This document shows, piece by piece, positions 10,263 through 17,367 of a DNA stretch of 64,000 bases. The DNA lies in NCBI GenBank assembly GCA_963728845.1, contig CAVSLS010000020.1:1-64000 (forward strand), in the 5' to 3' direction. The position numbers and the translations under genes are program-made. This stretch comes from Bog-473 sp963728845. GTDB lineage: Bacteria; Actinomycetota; Acidimicrobiia; Acidimicrobiales; RAAP-2. Numbering within the stretch: position 1 is the stretch's first letter; every line of letters begins with the position of its first letter. Below the pieces are notes generated by a model. The model worked only from the letters and a program-made list of their open reading frames with translations, ran no database searches and had not been told where the DNA came from.

Positions 10263-10830
10263 CACCCCCTGCCATCCCGGGGTCGCCGAGCTGGCGACGA
10301 AGCGCCGAGAGACCCCTCGATGCGTGCGTCTTGACCGAACCGACGGAGCAACCGAGCGCTCGCGCCACATCCCCCTCGGAAAGGTCGGCCAGATAGCGCA
10401 GAACCACCACTTCACGCTGGCGGCGAGGGAGACGTCGGAGCGCATTGACCAGATCGCTGCGCTCGACCGTCCGGTCGTCGACGATACCGAGAGGACCGGT
10501 CTGGACCGGGGGCCGTCGGCGGCGCCTGCGGTAACGGTCCAGAGCCAGATTCGAGGCCACCCGGGTCACCCAACCCTCGGGCCGGTCGTGCAACTTGTCC
10601 CAGCGCAACGTGGCCCTGGCCAGGGCCTCCTGAGCGATGTCCTCTGCCTCGGGTCGATCTCCGAGGATGCGGAAGGCCACGCGATAGGCGAGCCGGTACA
10701 GGTCCGCGAAGGCGAGCTCGAACGAGCGCGGTACCTGACTGCTCATCAGCCCGTGCTCCCAGAACTCCGCATCGTCAGAACCCCCGAAGCCCTCTCCGCG
10801 TCCGAGTTCGAGTGAGCCGTACCGCCTCAT
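10243..10830 (-). CDS. ECF-type RNA polymerase sigma factor
   Basis: Group 4 sigma factor of 195 residues from the ATG at 10830, or 167 from the ATG at 10746 (GGGAG lies upstream of the latter). Region 2 is clear: FADLYRLAYRVAFRILGD, AEDIAQEALARA and LDRYRRRRRR. Region 4 follows: LRRLPRRQREVVVLRYLADL, with the helix-turn-helix GDVARALGCSVGSVKTHASR. It directs RNA polymerase to a special promoter set. TGTCAACC and CGTG lie 16 bases apart upstream (10869 to 10842, minus strand), which looks like an ECF-class promoter and suggests autoregulation. If used, it would place the transcript start close to the 10830 ATG. The downstream membrane propeller overlaps it and is the candidate signal input. 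Confidence 0.85.
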   Translation of the reverse strand: MRRYGSLELGRGEGFGGSDDAEFWEHGLMSSQVPRSFELAFADLYRLAYRVAFRILGDRPEAEDIAQEALARATLRWDKLHDRPEGWVTRVASNLALDRYRRRRRRPPVQTGPLGIVDDRTVERSDLVNALRRLPRRQREVVVLRYLADLSEGDVARALGCSVGSVKTHASRGLSALRRQLGDPGMAGGDDVRAS

Positions 10831-10841
10831 CTAGCACTCTT

Positions 10842-10869
10842 CACGCTCAGGTGGTCGAGATGGTTGACA
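10842..10869 (-). promoter_or_regulatory. possible ECF-type promoter of the sigma gene
   Basis: On the minus strand TGTCAACC (10869-10862) and CGTG (10845-10842) are separated by 16 bases, the usual geometry of -35/-10 boxes read by ECF sigma factors. The ATG at 10830 lies 11 bases beyond the CGTG. Autoregulation by the encoded sigma factor is likely if real, but the assignment rests on one site only. Confidence 0.35.
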
Positions 10870-10965
10870 GGAGATCCCCGAAACAGACCCCGAAAGGGCG
10901 TTCAGGCGGAGGGGTGGGATGGGGTGTGGTGGGCGGTTCGGTCTCGACCTTCGCAATTAGTTCGG

Positions 10966-10993
10966 TTGACGATAGATCGGTTGCCGATATAGA
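10966..10993 (+). promoter_or_regulatory. promoter with PadR-type operator, site 1
   Basis: TTGACG (10966-10971) and TATAGA (10988-10993) form a -35/-10 pair with a 16-base spacer. The spacer and first -10 base hold the palindrome ATCGGTTGCCGAT (10976-10988). The same arrangement, nearly base for base, recurs at 12180-12207 before padR. The ATG at 11002 is only 8 bases past the -10, so the transcript is predicted to be leaderless. A repressor bound here would block RNA polymerase directly. PadR encoded at 12216 is the obvious candidate. Confidence 0.7.
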
Positions 10994-11001
10994 GTGCCGG
11001 C

Positions 11002-11181
11002 ATGGTCACTCCCCGAGACGTCTCGTGGTACCAGGATGAGCCGACGCCTGACACCGGGCGACGCCGGCGATGGGTGCTGTCCCTGTCCGTACTGGTTCTG
11101 TTGGCCGGAGCGGCCGTCTTCGTCGTGATCCTCCACTTCGCGCCCTCTGTCGGTGCCGCCGGCGGGTGCGGTGGAGGGTGA
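11002..11181 (+). CDS. small single-pass membrane protein, 59 residues
   Basis: Short gene starting MVTPRDVSWYQDE, with a basic patch GRRRRW, one hydrophobic helix (VLSLSVLVLLAGAAVFVVIL) and a Gly/Cys-rich tail ending GGCGGG. The ATG lies 8 bases after the operator-bearing -10 box, so no ribosome binding site is expected. The stop TGA overlaps the GTG start of the next gene (GTGA), which supports real translation and coupling. No known family is recognised. It is the first gene of the PadR-controlled membrane unit. Confidence 0.65.
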   Translation: MVTPRDVSWYQDEPTPDTGRRRRWVLSLSVLVLLAGAAVFVVILHFAPSVGAAGGCGGG

Positions 11182-12197
11182 CCGCACGACCTGCGGGCCT
11201 TCTCTGGCTCTCGACCTCGGTCGTCCTCACCTGCGCGGCCGTCGGTGCGGCGGTCGTTCTCGCGCCGAGAGCGGGGGGTTCCCCGGACGCGGGTCTGGCG
11301 TGGATGCTCTTCGTGGGCTCGTCGGTGCACGTGGCCGCCACGGGCTGGCTCTTCACGGATCCGGGACTGCGCGCCCATGTCGCCGGGCGGCGCAGTCGCT
11401 ACCTGTGGGCCCCCGTCGGCCTCCTGGCAACCGGGGCGCTCCTTGCGGTGACGTTGAACCCGCGCACCATGGCGTGGGTGCTGCTGCCCCTCCTGGCCTG
11501 GCAGCTGCACCACTTCCAAAAGCAGAATCTCGGGCAAGCGGCCTTGGTGACCGCGTCACTCGGCCTTTCCTCATTGCGGCCGCACGAACGCCGCGCGATA
11601 TGCACGACCGGTGCCGCAGGTATCGCCGGGGTCTGCGCACATCCGGCACTGCTCCAACTGGACGTCCGGTTGCCACTCTCGGGATACCTGGCGCTCGCGG
11701 CGACGCTCCTGCTGGCCCTCGGCGTCGCGGCCGGCAGTTACGCCCTGGCTCGCCGGCCGGGATCTGACCGACCCACGACCTTCTGCGCCGTCTACGGCCT
11801 CGCGCTTCTCTTTCCACTCCCCATCTTCTTGTTCACGTCGCCCTATGCAGCCGTTGCCGGCATGACGATGGCGCATGGCCTGCAGTACCTGCTCCTGATG
11901 GGTCTTCTCGCAGCCGGCACCCGTCGTCGTCGCCTCGGCGCGGTGCCTGCCCTGTGGGCGATTGCCGTCTTGGGCGGGATGGCCCTGAACCAGGCCTCCC
12001 ATCTGCACAGCTCGAATTGGCCCCTGCGCCTTTGCTTCGGGTTCTATCTCGGATTTCTGGCCGCGCACTTCGTCGTCGACGGCGGCATCTGGCGCCTCCG
12101 TGAACCGGCCGTCCACGCCTTCCTCTCCGAGCGGGTTCCCTACCTGGTCTCCCCGAACACCATGACTACGACGCTCCGGTTGCCGATAGATCGGTAA
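11178..12197 (+). CDS. polytopic membrane protein of unknown function
   Basis: About 339 residues from the GTG at 11178, which overlaps the previous stop. Roughly nine hydrophobic helices are visible (for example LLALGVAAGSYALA and LALLFPLPIFLFTS). Conserved-looking polar motifs inside the membrane part are WQLHHFQKQNLG, MAHGLQYLLLMG, NQASHLHSSNWPLR and HFVVDGGIWRLREP; the repeated His residues could bind a metal or haem. I do not recognise a characterised family. The last codons overlap the promoter and operator of padR. It is probably co-transcribed with the 59-residue protein under PadR control. Confidence 0.65.
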   Translation: MTARPAGLLWLSTSVVLTCAAVGAAVVLAPRAGGSPDAGLAWMLFVGSSVHVAATGWLFTDPGLRAHVAGRRSRYLWAPVGLLATGALLAVTLNPRTMAWVLLPLLAWQLHHFQKQNLGQAALVTASLGLSSLRPHERRAICTTGAAGIAGVCAHPALLQLDVRLPLSGYLALAATLLLALGVAAGSYALARRPGSDRPTTFCAVYGLALLFPLPIFLFTSPYAAVAGMTMAHGLQYLLLMGLLAAGTRRRRLGAVPALWAIAVLGGMALNQASHLHSSNWPLRLCFGFYLGFLAAHFVVDGGIWRLREPAVHAFLSERVPYLVSPNTMTTTLRLPIDR

Positions 12198-12207
12198 CCG
12201 ATATAGG
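12180..12207 (+). promoter_or_regulatory. promoter with PadR-type operator, site 2
   Basis: TTGCCG (12180-12185) and TATAGG (12202-12207) are 16 bases apart, with the perfect palindrome ATCGGTAACCGAT (12190-12202) between them. It matches site 1 at 10966-10993 in sequence and layout. It is embedded in the last codons and stop of the upstream membrane gene. padR starts 8 bases after the -10, so its message should be leaderless. PadR autoregulation is the simplest reading. Confidence 0.7.
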
Positions 12208-12215
12208 ATCGACGG

Positions 12216-12572
12216 ATGGCCCGAGCCTCGCGCCAGAACACGACACAGACCGAGTTCAGCGGCTTCGGGCGCTACGCGGGACCGGCCACGCTGATCCTCT
12301 CCAGCCTGGCCGATGGCCCGAAGCACGGGTACGCACTCACGAAGGACATCGAGGCGTTCTCGGGCACGCGGCTCGCTCCGGGCACGCTCTACGAGGCGCT
12401 CAGCCGCCTCGAAGGGCAAGGACTCATCGAGGCCGTCGAGAGCGATGACCGCCGCCGTCCCTATCAGCTCACCGTCCTCGGGGCGACGGCGCTGCGGTCT
12501 CACCTCGCTGCGCAACGGCGAATCGCCGACCTCGGGCTCCGCCGCTTGGCCGGCACGTGGGGTGCCGCATGA
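12216..12572 (+). CDS. PadR family transcriptional regulator
   Basis: A 118-residue winged-helix regulator. ATLILSSLADGPKHGYALTK and LAPGTLYEALSRLEGQGLIE are the recognition-helix and wing regions of the PadR N-terminal domain. YQLTVLGATALRSHL continues the wing and dimer helix. It has only a short C-terminal helix, as in the small PadR-s2 class. Two nearly identical palindromic operators lie in its own promoter and in the promoter of the divergently placed membrane unit upstream (same strand). The stop overlaps the start of a HAAS-type membrane protein, the usual partner of this PadR class. Confidence 0.9.
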   Translation: MARASRQNTTQTEFSGFGRYAGPATLILSSLADGPKHGYALTKDIEAFSGTRLAPGTLYEALSRLEGQGLIEAVESDDRRRPYQLTVLGATALRSHLAAQRRIADLGLRRLAGTWGAA

Positions 12573-13564
12573 CGGAGGCGCCAGACGTCTTGCGGCGGAG
12601 AGCCGAGCGGATGCTGCGCTGGTATCCCAGAGAGTGGCGGGCGCGCTACGGGGAGGAGTTCACCGAGCTCCTCGTCTCGGACATGTCCGAGCGATCCCGG
12701 TCCGTGCGCACGCCGGCCGATGTTGCCGTGAACGGGATCGTGGCCCGTCTCGCGAACGCCGGCCTGGGTCAGTCCACTCTCGAGGATGCGGAGAGATCAC
12801 GCAGAACGCTTCTCGCCTTCGCATGCGCCGCGGCCGTCTTCGTGACGGTGGGGCTCGGCATCTGGGCGCAGCTCACCATCGGCTGGCAATGGTCCCCGCC
12901 TGACACGGTGGCGACCTCGGTCGCCATGTTCGTCATGTCCTATTCGGTGCTCGTCCTGCTGGCCCTCGGCGCAATGGCCGTCGTTCCTCTTGCGTGGCCC
13001 ACGGCGAGGGCGGCCCTGCGCCGGCGCAACGTCGTCGGGCCGTTGGCTCTGACCCTGGCCGGCGCCGGCATCCTGATCGTGGGGAGCCGCCACTTCGCGA
13101 ACGGCTGGCCCGGCACCGGTGGCCACCAGTGGGCGCACCAGGGCCTCGTCCCCGGTGGACTCGCGGCCTTCGTGTGGGCCGCCACGCTCTTCGTGACGGC
13201 GTACTGGGCGCACCCGGGGGCGCTCCTCGCATTTCCGGCCCCCGAGATCGCATGGATGGTGCTCAGCCCCGTGGCCTTGGCCTGTGTGGCCCTGGGAGCG
13301 GTGGGATTGGGACGGCAGATCGAGCTCTCGCCGAGGTTGCTGCACTACGAGGCGCGCCTCGCCCAGCTGGGGGGCATGGTGATGTTCGTGTTCCTCGTCG
13401 GTGCGAGTCTTTGGGTGGTCGACGGAGGACCCGGACCGCGGAACCTCTTCCACGTCGGTGCGATCGACATCGCCGGCATCGGTGTGATGGTCGTCGCGCT
13501 CGTCACCGCCGGCCGAGCTCTGCAGCTCATCGGCCCCAACCCAGGTGCGAGGGCCGCTCGCTAG
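12569..13564 (+). CDS. HAAS-like membrane protein paired with PadR
   Basis: 331 residues starting at the ATG in an ATGA overlap with padR. The N-terminal 60 residues (MLRWYPREWRARYGEEFTEL) match the HAAS signalling domain that is typically encoded next to PadR regulators. Eight or so transmembrane helices follow, for example LLAFACAAAVFVTVGLGIWA, VLVLLALGAMAVVPLA and VMFVFLVGASLWVV. Membrane protein; it may sense an envelope or membrane state and modulate the PadR response (family-based inference). No enzymatic motif is seen. Confidence 0.75.
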   Translation: MTEAPDVLRRRAERMLRWYPREWRARYGEEFTELLVSDMSERSRSVRTPADVAVNGIVARLANAGLGQSTLEDAERSRRTLLAFACAAAVFVTVGLGIWAQLTIGWQWSPPDTVATSVAMFVMSYSVLVLLALGAMAVVPLAWPTARAALRRRNVVGPLALTLAGAGILIVGSRHFANGWPGTGGHQWAHQGLVPGGLAAFVWAATLFVTAYWAHPGALLAFPAPEIAWMVLSPVALACVALGAVGLGRQIELSPRLLHYEARLAQLGGMVMFVFLVGASLWVVDGGPGPRNLFHVGAIDIAGIGVMVVALVTAGRALQLIGPNPGARAAR

Positions 13565-13606
13565 CGCCCGAGGCGAGGTCGACGCGCCGCCGCCCTGCTT
13601 CGGTCC

Positions 13607-13930
13607 TCAGGGGAGCGTGAGACGGGCCTCCATGACCCGCCCTCCCTCCACCGCGACGGTTGACACGGGTCCGTCGGCGTCGCCACGCACTCGCACCTCG
13701 TAGCTCCCACGCGCCAAGCCGGGGAACAGAGCCGCGTGCACCTCACCACCATGGGTGTGGCGGGCCCGGACGGCTACATGGGTGCCGTCCCACGCGGAGC
13801 CGCACCGCCGGATCTCGATCTCGGACCCGGCGAGAGACGCCGGCGCATGCACGATGGCCGCGCCGACGTCCCCGCCGATGTCGAGGACGACGGACCCCTG
13901 TTCACTTGGCCCAAGCTGGTGATGGTCCAT
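13607..13930 (-). CDS. conserved small beta protein, function unknown
   Basis: A 107-residue protein with no signal peptide. MDHHQLGPSEQGSVVLDIGG, HAPASLAGSEIEI, AALFPGLARGSYEV and VAVEGGRVMEARL are reminiscent of a widespread small actinobacterial protein with a compact beta sandwich and an ending like a carboxypeptidase-regulatory domain. It starts 4 bases after the DUF4331 stop on the same strand, so it is probably co-transcribed. No catalytic motif is seen. Confidence 0.6.
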   Translation of the reverse strand: MDHHQLGPSEQGSVVLDIGGDVGAAIVHAPASLAGSEIEIRRCGSAWDGTHVAVRARHTHGGEVHAALFPGLARGSYEVRVRGDADGPVSTVAVEGGRVMEARLTLP

Positions 13931-13934
13931 GGCG

Positions 13935-15428
13935 CTACGGTGCGACCGACACCGGCGTCTTGGACGGGTTGGAGAAGCCGCTGTAGGGCGTGCCGAGGTA
14001 GGGGAACGCGCTCAGGTAGTTCTCGGTGCCCTTGGCCGTGAGATCGCTGCCCCCGCCCGTGATCCCGAAGTCGACCTCACCCGCGGCCCCGTCGGCGGTG
14101 AACGTCGGGACGACGAATCCCAGTGTCGCCCCGGCCACCGCACGCAGTGCGATGGTGGCGACGTCGTCGAACACTCTTCGGCCATTGGGCCACCCGGCGA
14201 CGTCGAGGCCCAGCAACCCCAGGCTGTTCGGGCTCGAGGACGGCGCGATCGCCGTGTTGAGCCGCAACATGTCCGCCTTGACCCCCGTGCCGTTGTAATT
14301 CGTGAACGTCGGGGCGGGGGTGATCACTCCGGCGGGGATGCCGGTGAGGAAGATCGCCTCGATGTCGGGCCGCGTGTTGGACGAGCCGCTGTTGTACTTC
14401 CCGAGGTTCGTAAAGACGCCCGGGTACAGGGACGGCAGCAACTGCGCCAGCAGCGGACGGGCGAAGTAGGGCAGGAATTGGCCACCGTCGGCTGTCGGCG
14501 GCTGCGCGTTCCACTGGTCCTTGTCGCCGATGCCGATGATGAGCTCGTTGGTGAGCGGGTTGCCGAGGCGCGAGACCTGGGTCCACGGGCCGCTGCTCAA
14601 CTCGTCCTGTCCGTTCGCCCAGTTGCCCCGCACCCGAACCCGCTGGCGGCTGGCCGTGGTCCACACACCGATCACGGCGGCCGGGTCGGCCGGGCCCGTC
14701 GGCACGGCGCGGGTGAGCTGGCTGACGGGGATCTGCAGCGCCAGCGTGTGCACGTTGACGTCGGCCGTCGAGTTCACGCCGGGCATGCCGTTCATGAGGC
14801 CGGCGGCGGGACCGCCGGCGTGGTCGCCGGCGAAGCCGCGCAGGTCGCCGAGGTCGAAGACGGCGCCCAGGTCGACGTAGAAGCCCTCGGCTCGCTGCCC
14901 GGCGAACACCTTGGCCGAGAACGGTCCCGCCCCCACGGAGTGGACGGCGGCGCCGGCCAACGCCGGGTATCCCGGCGTCGACAGTGGCCCGATGTTGCAC
15001 GGCGGGCTCAAGAGGCCGGCGCCCAACGCGACCCACGAGCCTCCCCAGCGATTGCCGGGGGTGTGGTCGACGCGGTACAGGGTGTAGGTCTGCTGGCGGT
15101 TCCAGGGGGACGATGGCGACGGAGGGGTGAGCGCGGTGATCGGGCCGTCGTTGTAGAGGAACGATGCCGGTGCGTTGTTGACGGTCGTGAAGAGGAACTG
15201 GTAGCTGATGTCCGGGTAGCCGTTGCCGGTGTTGTCGATGTGGATCTCGTAGAGCACGTCGTCGGCGAACTCGTAGAAGTTCGGGCCGCCGCCCGGAGCC
15301 TGCAGCGGGATGTAGTTGGCAATGAGCGTGACCGTCCCCGGCTCGTCGGGGCTCATGAAGGCATAGACATCCGTGCTGTCGGCGACGGGATCCTTCGAGA
15401 TTTCGGGCGCTTCGCGGTGTGACGACAT
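13935..15428 (-). CDS. DUF4331 family protein
   Basis: An intact 497-residue protein. The N-terminus MSSHREAPEISKDPVADSTD is the hallmark of DUF4331, followed by DVYAFMSPDEPGTVTLIANY. The family is found in diverse bacteria, often next to exported or metal-related genes; its biochemical role is unknown. The GTG/ATG start at 15428 is preceded by TAGGAGGAAAC, a good ribosome binding site. No signal peptide is seen. It follows the Tat-signal protein at 15842 and precedes a small protein at 13930, giving a likely three-gene unit. Confidence 0.85.
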   Translation of the reverse strand: MSSHREAPEISKDPVADSTDVYAFMSPDEPGTVTLIANYIPLQAPGGGPNFYEFADDVLYEIHIDNTGNGYPDISYQFLFTTVNNAPASFLYNDGPITALTPPSPSSPWNRQQTYTLYRVDHTPGNRWGGSWVALGAGLLSPPCNIGPLSTPGYPALAGAAVHSVGAGPFSAKVFAGQRAEGFYVDLGAVFDLGDLRGFAGDHAGGPAAGLMNGMPGVNSTADVNVHTLALQIPVSQLTRAVPTGPADPAAVIGVWTTASRQRVRVRGNWANGQDELSSGPWTQVSRLGNPLTNELIIGIGDKDQWNAQPPTADGGQFLPYFARPLLAQLLPSLYPGVFTNLGKYNSGSSNTRPDIEAIFLTGIPAGVITPAPTFTNYNGTGVKADMLRLNTAIAPSSSPNSLGLLGLDVAGWPNGRRVFDDVATIALRAVAGATLGFVVPTFTADGAAGEVDFGITGGGSDLTAKGTENYLSAFPYLGTPYSGFSNPSKTPVSVAP

Positions 15429-15448
15429 GGTTTCCTCCTAAGTGGCGT

Positions 15449-15500
15449 GTTGGGCTGGACTGCGGGTTGGGCTCGGACTGCGGGTTGGGCTGGACTATCG
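15449..15500. repeat. three tandem 17-18 base repeats between genes
   Basis: The short gap between the DUF4331 gene and the Tat-signal gene contains three near-identical copies of GTTGGGCTGGACTGCGG, the middle one with an extra C. They lie upstream of the DUF4331 ribosome binding site, partly overlapping the 3' end of the Tat gene. Slippage duplication is the simple explanation; a regulatory role is possible but unsupported. Confidence 0.6.
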
Positions 15501-15842
15501 GCGGGCGGCGGACATCAAGCTCCGGGCGAGTGCGGGAGAGCGCACGAGGACTTCACGCTCGCCCTGGAACAGGCTGATCTCGCCCGTGCCGACGTCCTTG
15601 ACGTGGGCGACCAGTGGCTCTGAGAGGACACCGCTGTCCATCTCGGCATCGCTGGCGCCGGTTTCGACCGCCGGCGCGTCCGCCGCGGTGCCGGCGACGA
15701 GTGAGGACAGCCCGGGGACGCTGCTGACCACGGCGACGGTGGCCGCAGTGAACGTGCCCCGGCGCAAGAAGCTGCGACGGCTCAGGCCGGCGCGCCAGCC
15801 GCCGGTCTGCTCTGCGCGCTCGTCACTCGGGTCAGGACTCAT
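15495..15842 (-). CDS. small Tat-exported protein
   Basis: 115 residues starting at the ATG at 15842, preceded by GGAGGGATC. The twin-arginine signal is clear: LSRRSFLRRGTF, followed by the hydrophobic stretch TAATVAVVSSVPGLSSLVAG. The mature part is short (about 75 residues) and ends LARSLMSAARR. It contains ISLFQGEREVLVRSP and no catalytic motif. Exported folded by the Tat route, perhaps as an accessory to the DUF4331 protein encoded next. The function is not recognised. Confidence 0.65.
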   Translation of the reverse strand: MSPDPSDERAEQTGGWRAGLSRRSFLRRGTFTAATVAVVSSVPGLSSLVAGTAADAPAVETGASDAEMDSGVLSEPLVAHVKDVGTGEISLFQGEREVLVRSPALARSLMSAARR

Positions 15843-15997
15843 GGCGATCCCTCCGTTCCGCTCTCCTGGTGCCCATTCGGAGCCCGCCGCGGATTTGGAT
15901 GTCGGCATCGCGCAGAAGATCAAGAATCCGGCAAAGGACGCGCCGAGTCGGTCACGCTCGGAGCGCCGTCCCTTGGAAGCCGGTCTTGAACCTCTCG

Positions 15998-16558
15998 TCA
16001 GGCCAGGCTGGACGTTCCTTGCGGGACCACCGAGATCTCGGCATCGCGCAGTTGCTGGAGGACGCGGTTCTCGCGCCCGTACCCCAGCGGCGTGAAGAGG
16101 ATGGTGTCGAGCGGGAACCAGAAGCCGACCCAGACCAGGACCCATCCGGTCGTCGAGGCGACGAGGTTGACGTTGCCCGAGGGGCCGACCAGTGCCCCGG
16201 CGTAGATCACCAGGAGGTACCCGACGAAAGCGATGGGCAGGCCGACCCAGAGCGACGACAGGCCACCCAACCAGGTCGCACGGCGCTCACGCTCGTTGTA
16301 CGTGATGCGGTGGGTGCAATAGCGGCCCAGCGCTCCCCTCACCCGGTCGCTCAAGCCCTCCTCGATCTCCGACGGGGGCAGCGAGAGCTCCAGGCGGACG
16401 CGGCCCCGTGCCGGGCGGGCACGGAGCACACTGATGCAGAACTCGACCCCGGTGAGGTAGTTGCGGTACTCGGAGAACAGGTCGGTCGGGGCCAACACGA
16501 ACATCTCCTCGACCCCGTTGAGCCTGAGCTCAATGGTCTCACGGTCGTTCCGGCCCAT
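15998..16558 (-). CDS. membrane protein with two helices, unknown
   Basis: 186 residues. A soluble N-terminal half (ETIELRLNGVEEMFVLAPTD, RARPARGRVRLELSLP) is followed by two hydrophobic helices (LWVGLPIAFVGYLLVIYAGA and TTGWVLVWVGFWFPLDTILF) and a short tail. No known domain is recognised. It is transcribed divergently from the membrane protein starting at 16623, with about 64 bases between them. Confidence 0.6.
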   Translation of the reverse strand: MGRNDRETIELRLNGVEEMFVLAPTDLFSEYRNYLTGVEFCISVLRARPARGRVRLELSLPPSEIEEGLSDRVRGALGRYCTHRITYNERERRATWLGGLSSLWVGLPIAFVGYLLVIYAGALVGPSGNVNLVASTTGWVLVWVGFWFPLDTILFTPLGYGRENRVLQQLRDAEISVVPQGTSSLA

Positions 16559-16622
16559 GACACAGTTCTAGCGAGCCCACCGGTCGCGACACACGGATAC
16601 CGCCGTGCGGAAAGATGGCGCC

Positions 16623-17304
16623 ATGGCGACCGGCCCCCAGCCTCGCACGGAGCCCCGGGCCCGGCGGGGCGAGCCTCGCTGGCCCATGGCCCTTGCCGTC
16701 ATCGCCACCGGGCTGCTGCGGGCGGCACTGCCCCACGAGCTGCGCAACGGCGACGCCGCCTGGCTCTTCCTCGTGCTCCTCCTGATCCTCCTCGCGGTCC
16801 TCATCATCGGCGACCCTGGCCGCATCGACCGGGACCGCCCATGGCTCCACAACCTCACCAGCGTGCTCATCGGCCTCATCTCGGTCGCCAACGCCGACGC
16901 GGCCGTGCGCCTCGTCGTGGGCATCATCGACGTGTCGGGTTTCACCCAGAACGCCAAGGTGCTGCTGGCCAGCGGTGCCGCCATCTGGCTCTCCAACATC
17001 ATCGCCTTCGCGCTCTGGTTCTGGAACCTCGACCGCGGTGGCCCGGCGGCCCGCGCCGCGGGCACCGGCACCACTCCCGCCCTGATCTTCCCCGAGATGC
17101 TGCACCCGCAGCATGTCGAGGCGGACTGGTCGCCCACGTTCGTGGACTACTTCCACTTTCAGCTTCGCCACCGCGACCGCGTTCAGCCCCACCGACGTGT
17201 CCGCGATCAAGCCTTGGGCGAAGCTCATGTTGATGGCGGAGTCGGCCATCTCCCTCGTGGTCGGGATCCTCGTCGTGGCGCGTGCGGTCAACATCTTGAA
17301 ATGA
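16623..17304 (+). CDS. membrane protein, channel-like or DUF1345-like, frameshifted
   Basis: About 226 residues. Four to five hydrophobic helices are visible (WLFLVLLLILLAVLIIGD, LTSVLIGLISVANADAAVRL, IWLSNIIAFALWFWNLDR, AISLVVGILVVARAVNIL). The segment DYFHFSFATATAFSPTD is conserved in a group of small actinobacterial membrane proteins with a pore-loop-like centre. One shift near 17155-17165 joins the two halves. The stop TGA (17302-17304) overlaps an ATG at 17301 that may be the true start of the MFS gene. The function is unknown. Confidence 0.6.
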
Positions 17305-17367
17305 CGGGCAGCGGCCGCCCGGAGCCGAGCCGCTCACTCCTGTCCTCCGCCCGCGGACGCTTGGGTC

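Noticed and set aside
13929..15422. 497-residue plus-strand frame mirroring the DUF4331 gene
   Set aside because: The same interval on the minus strand encodes a clear DUF4331 protein with a ribosome binding site; the mirror frame has no motifs.
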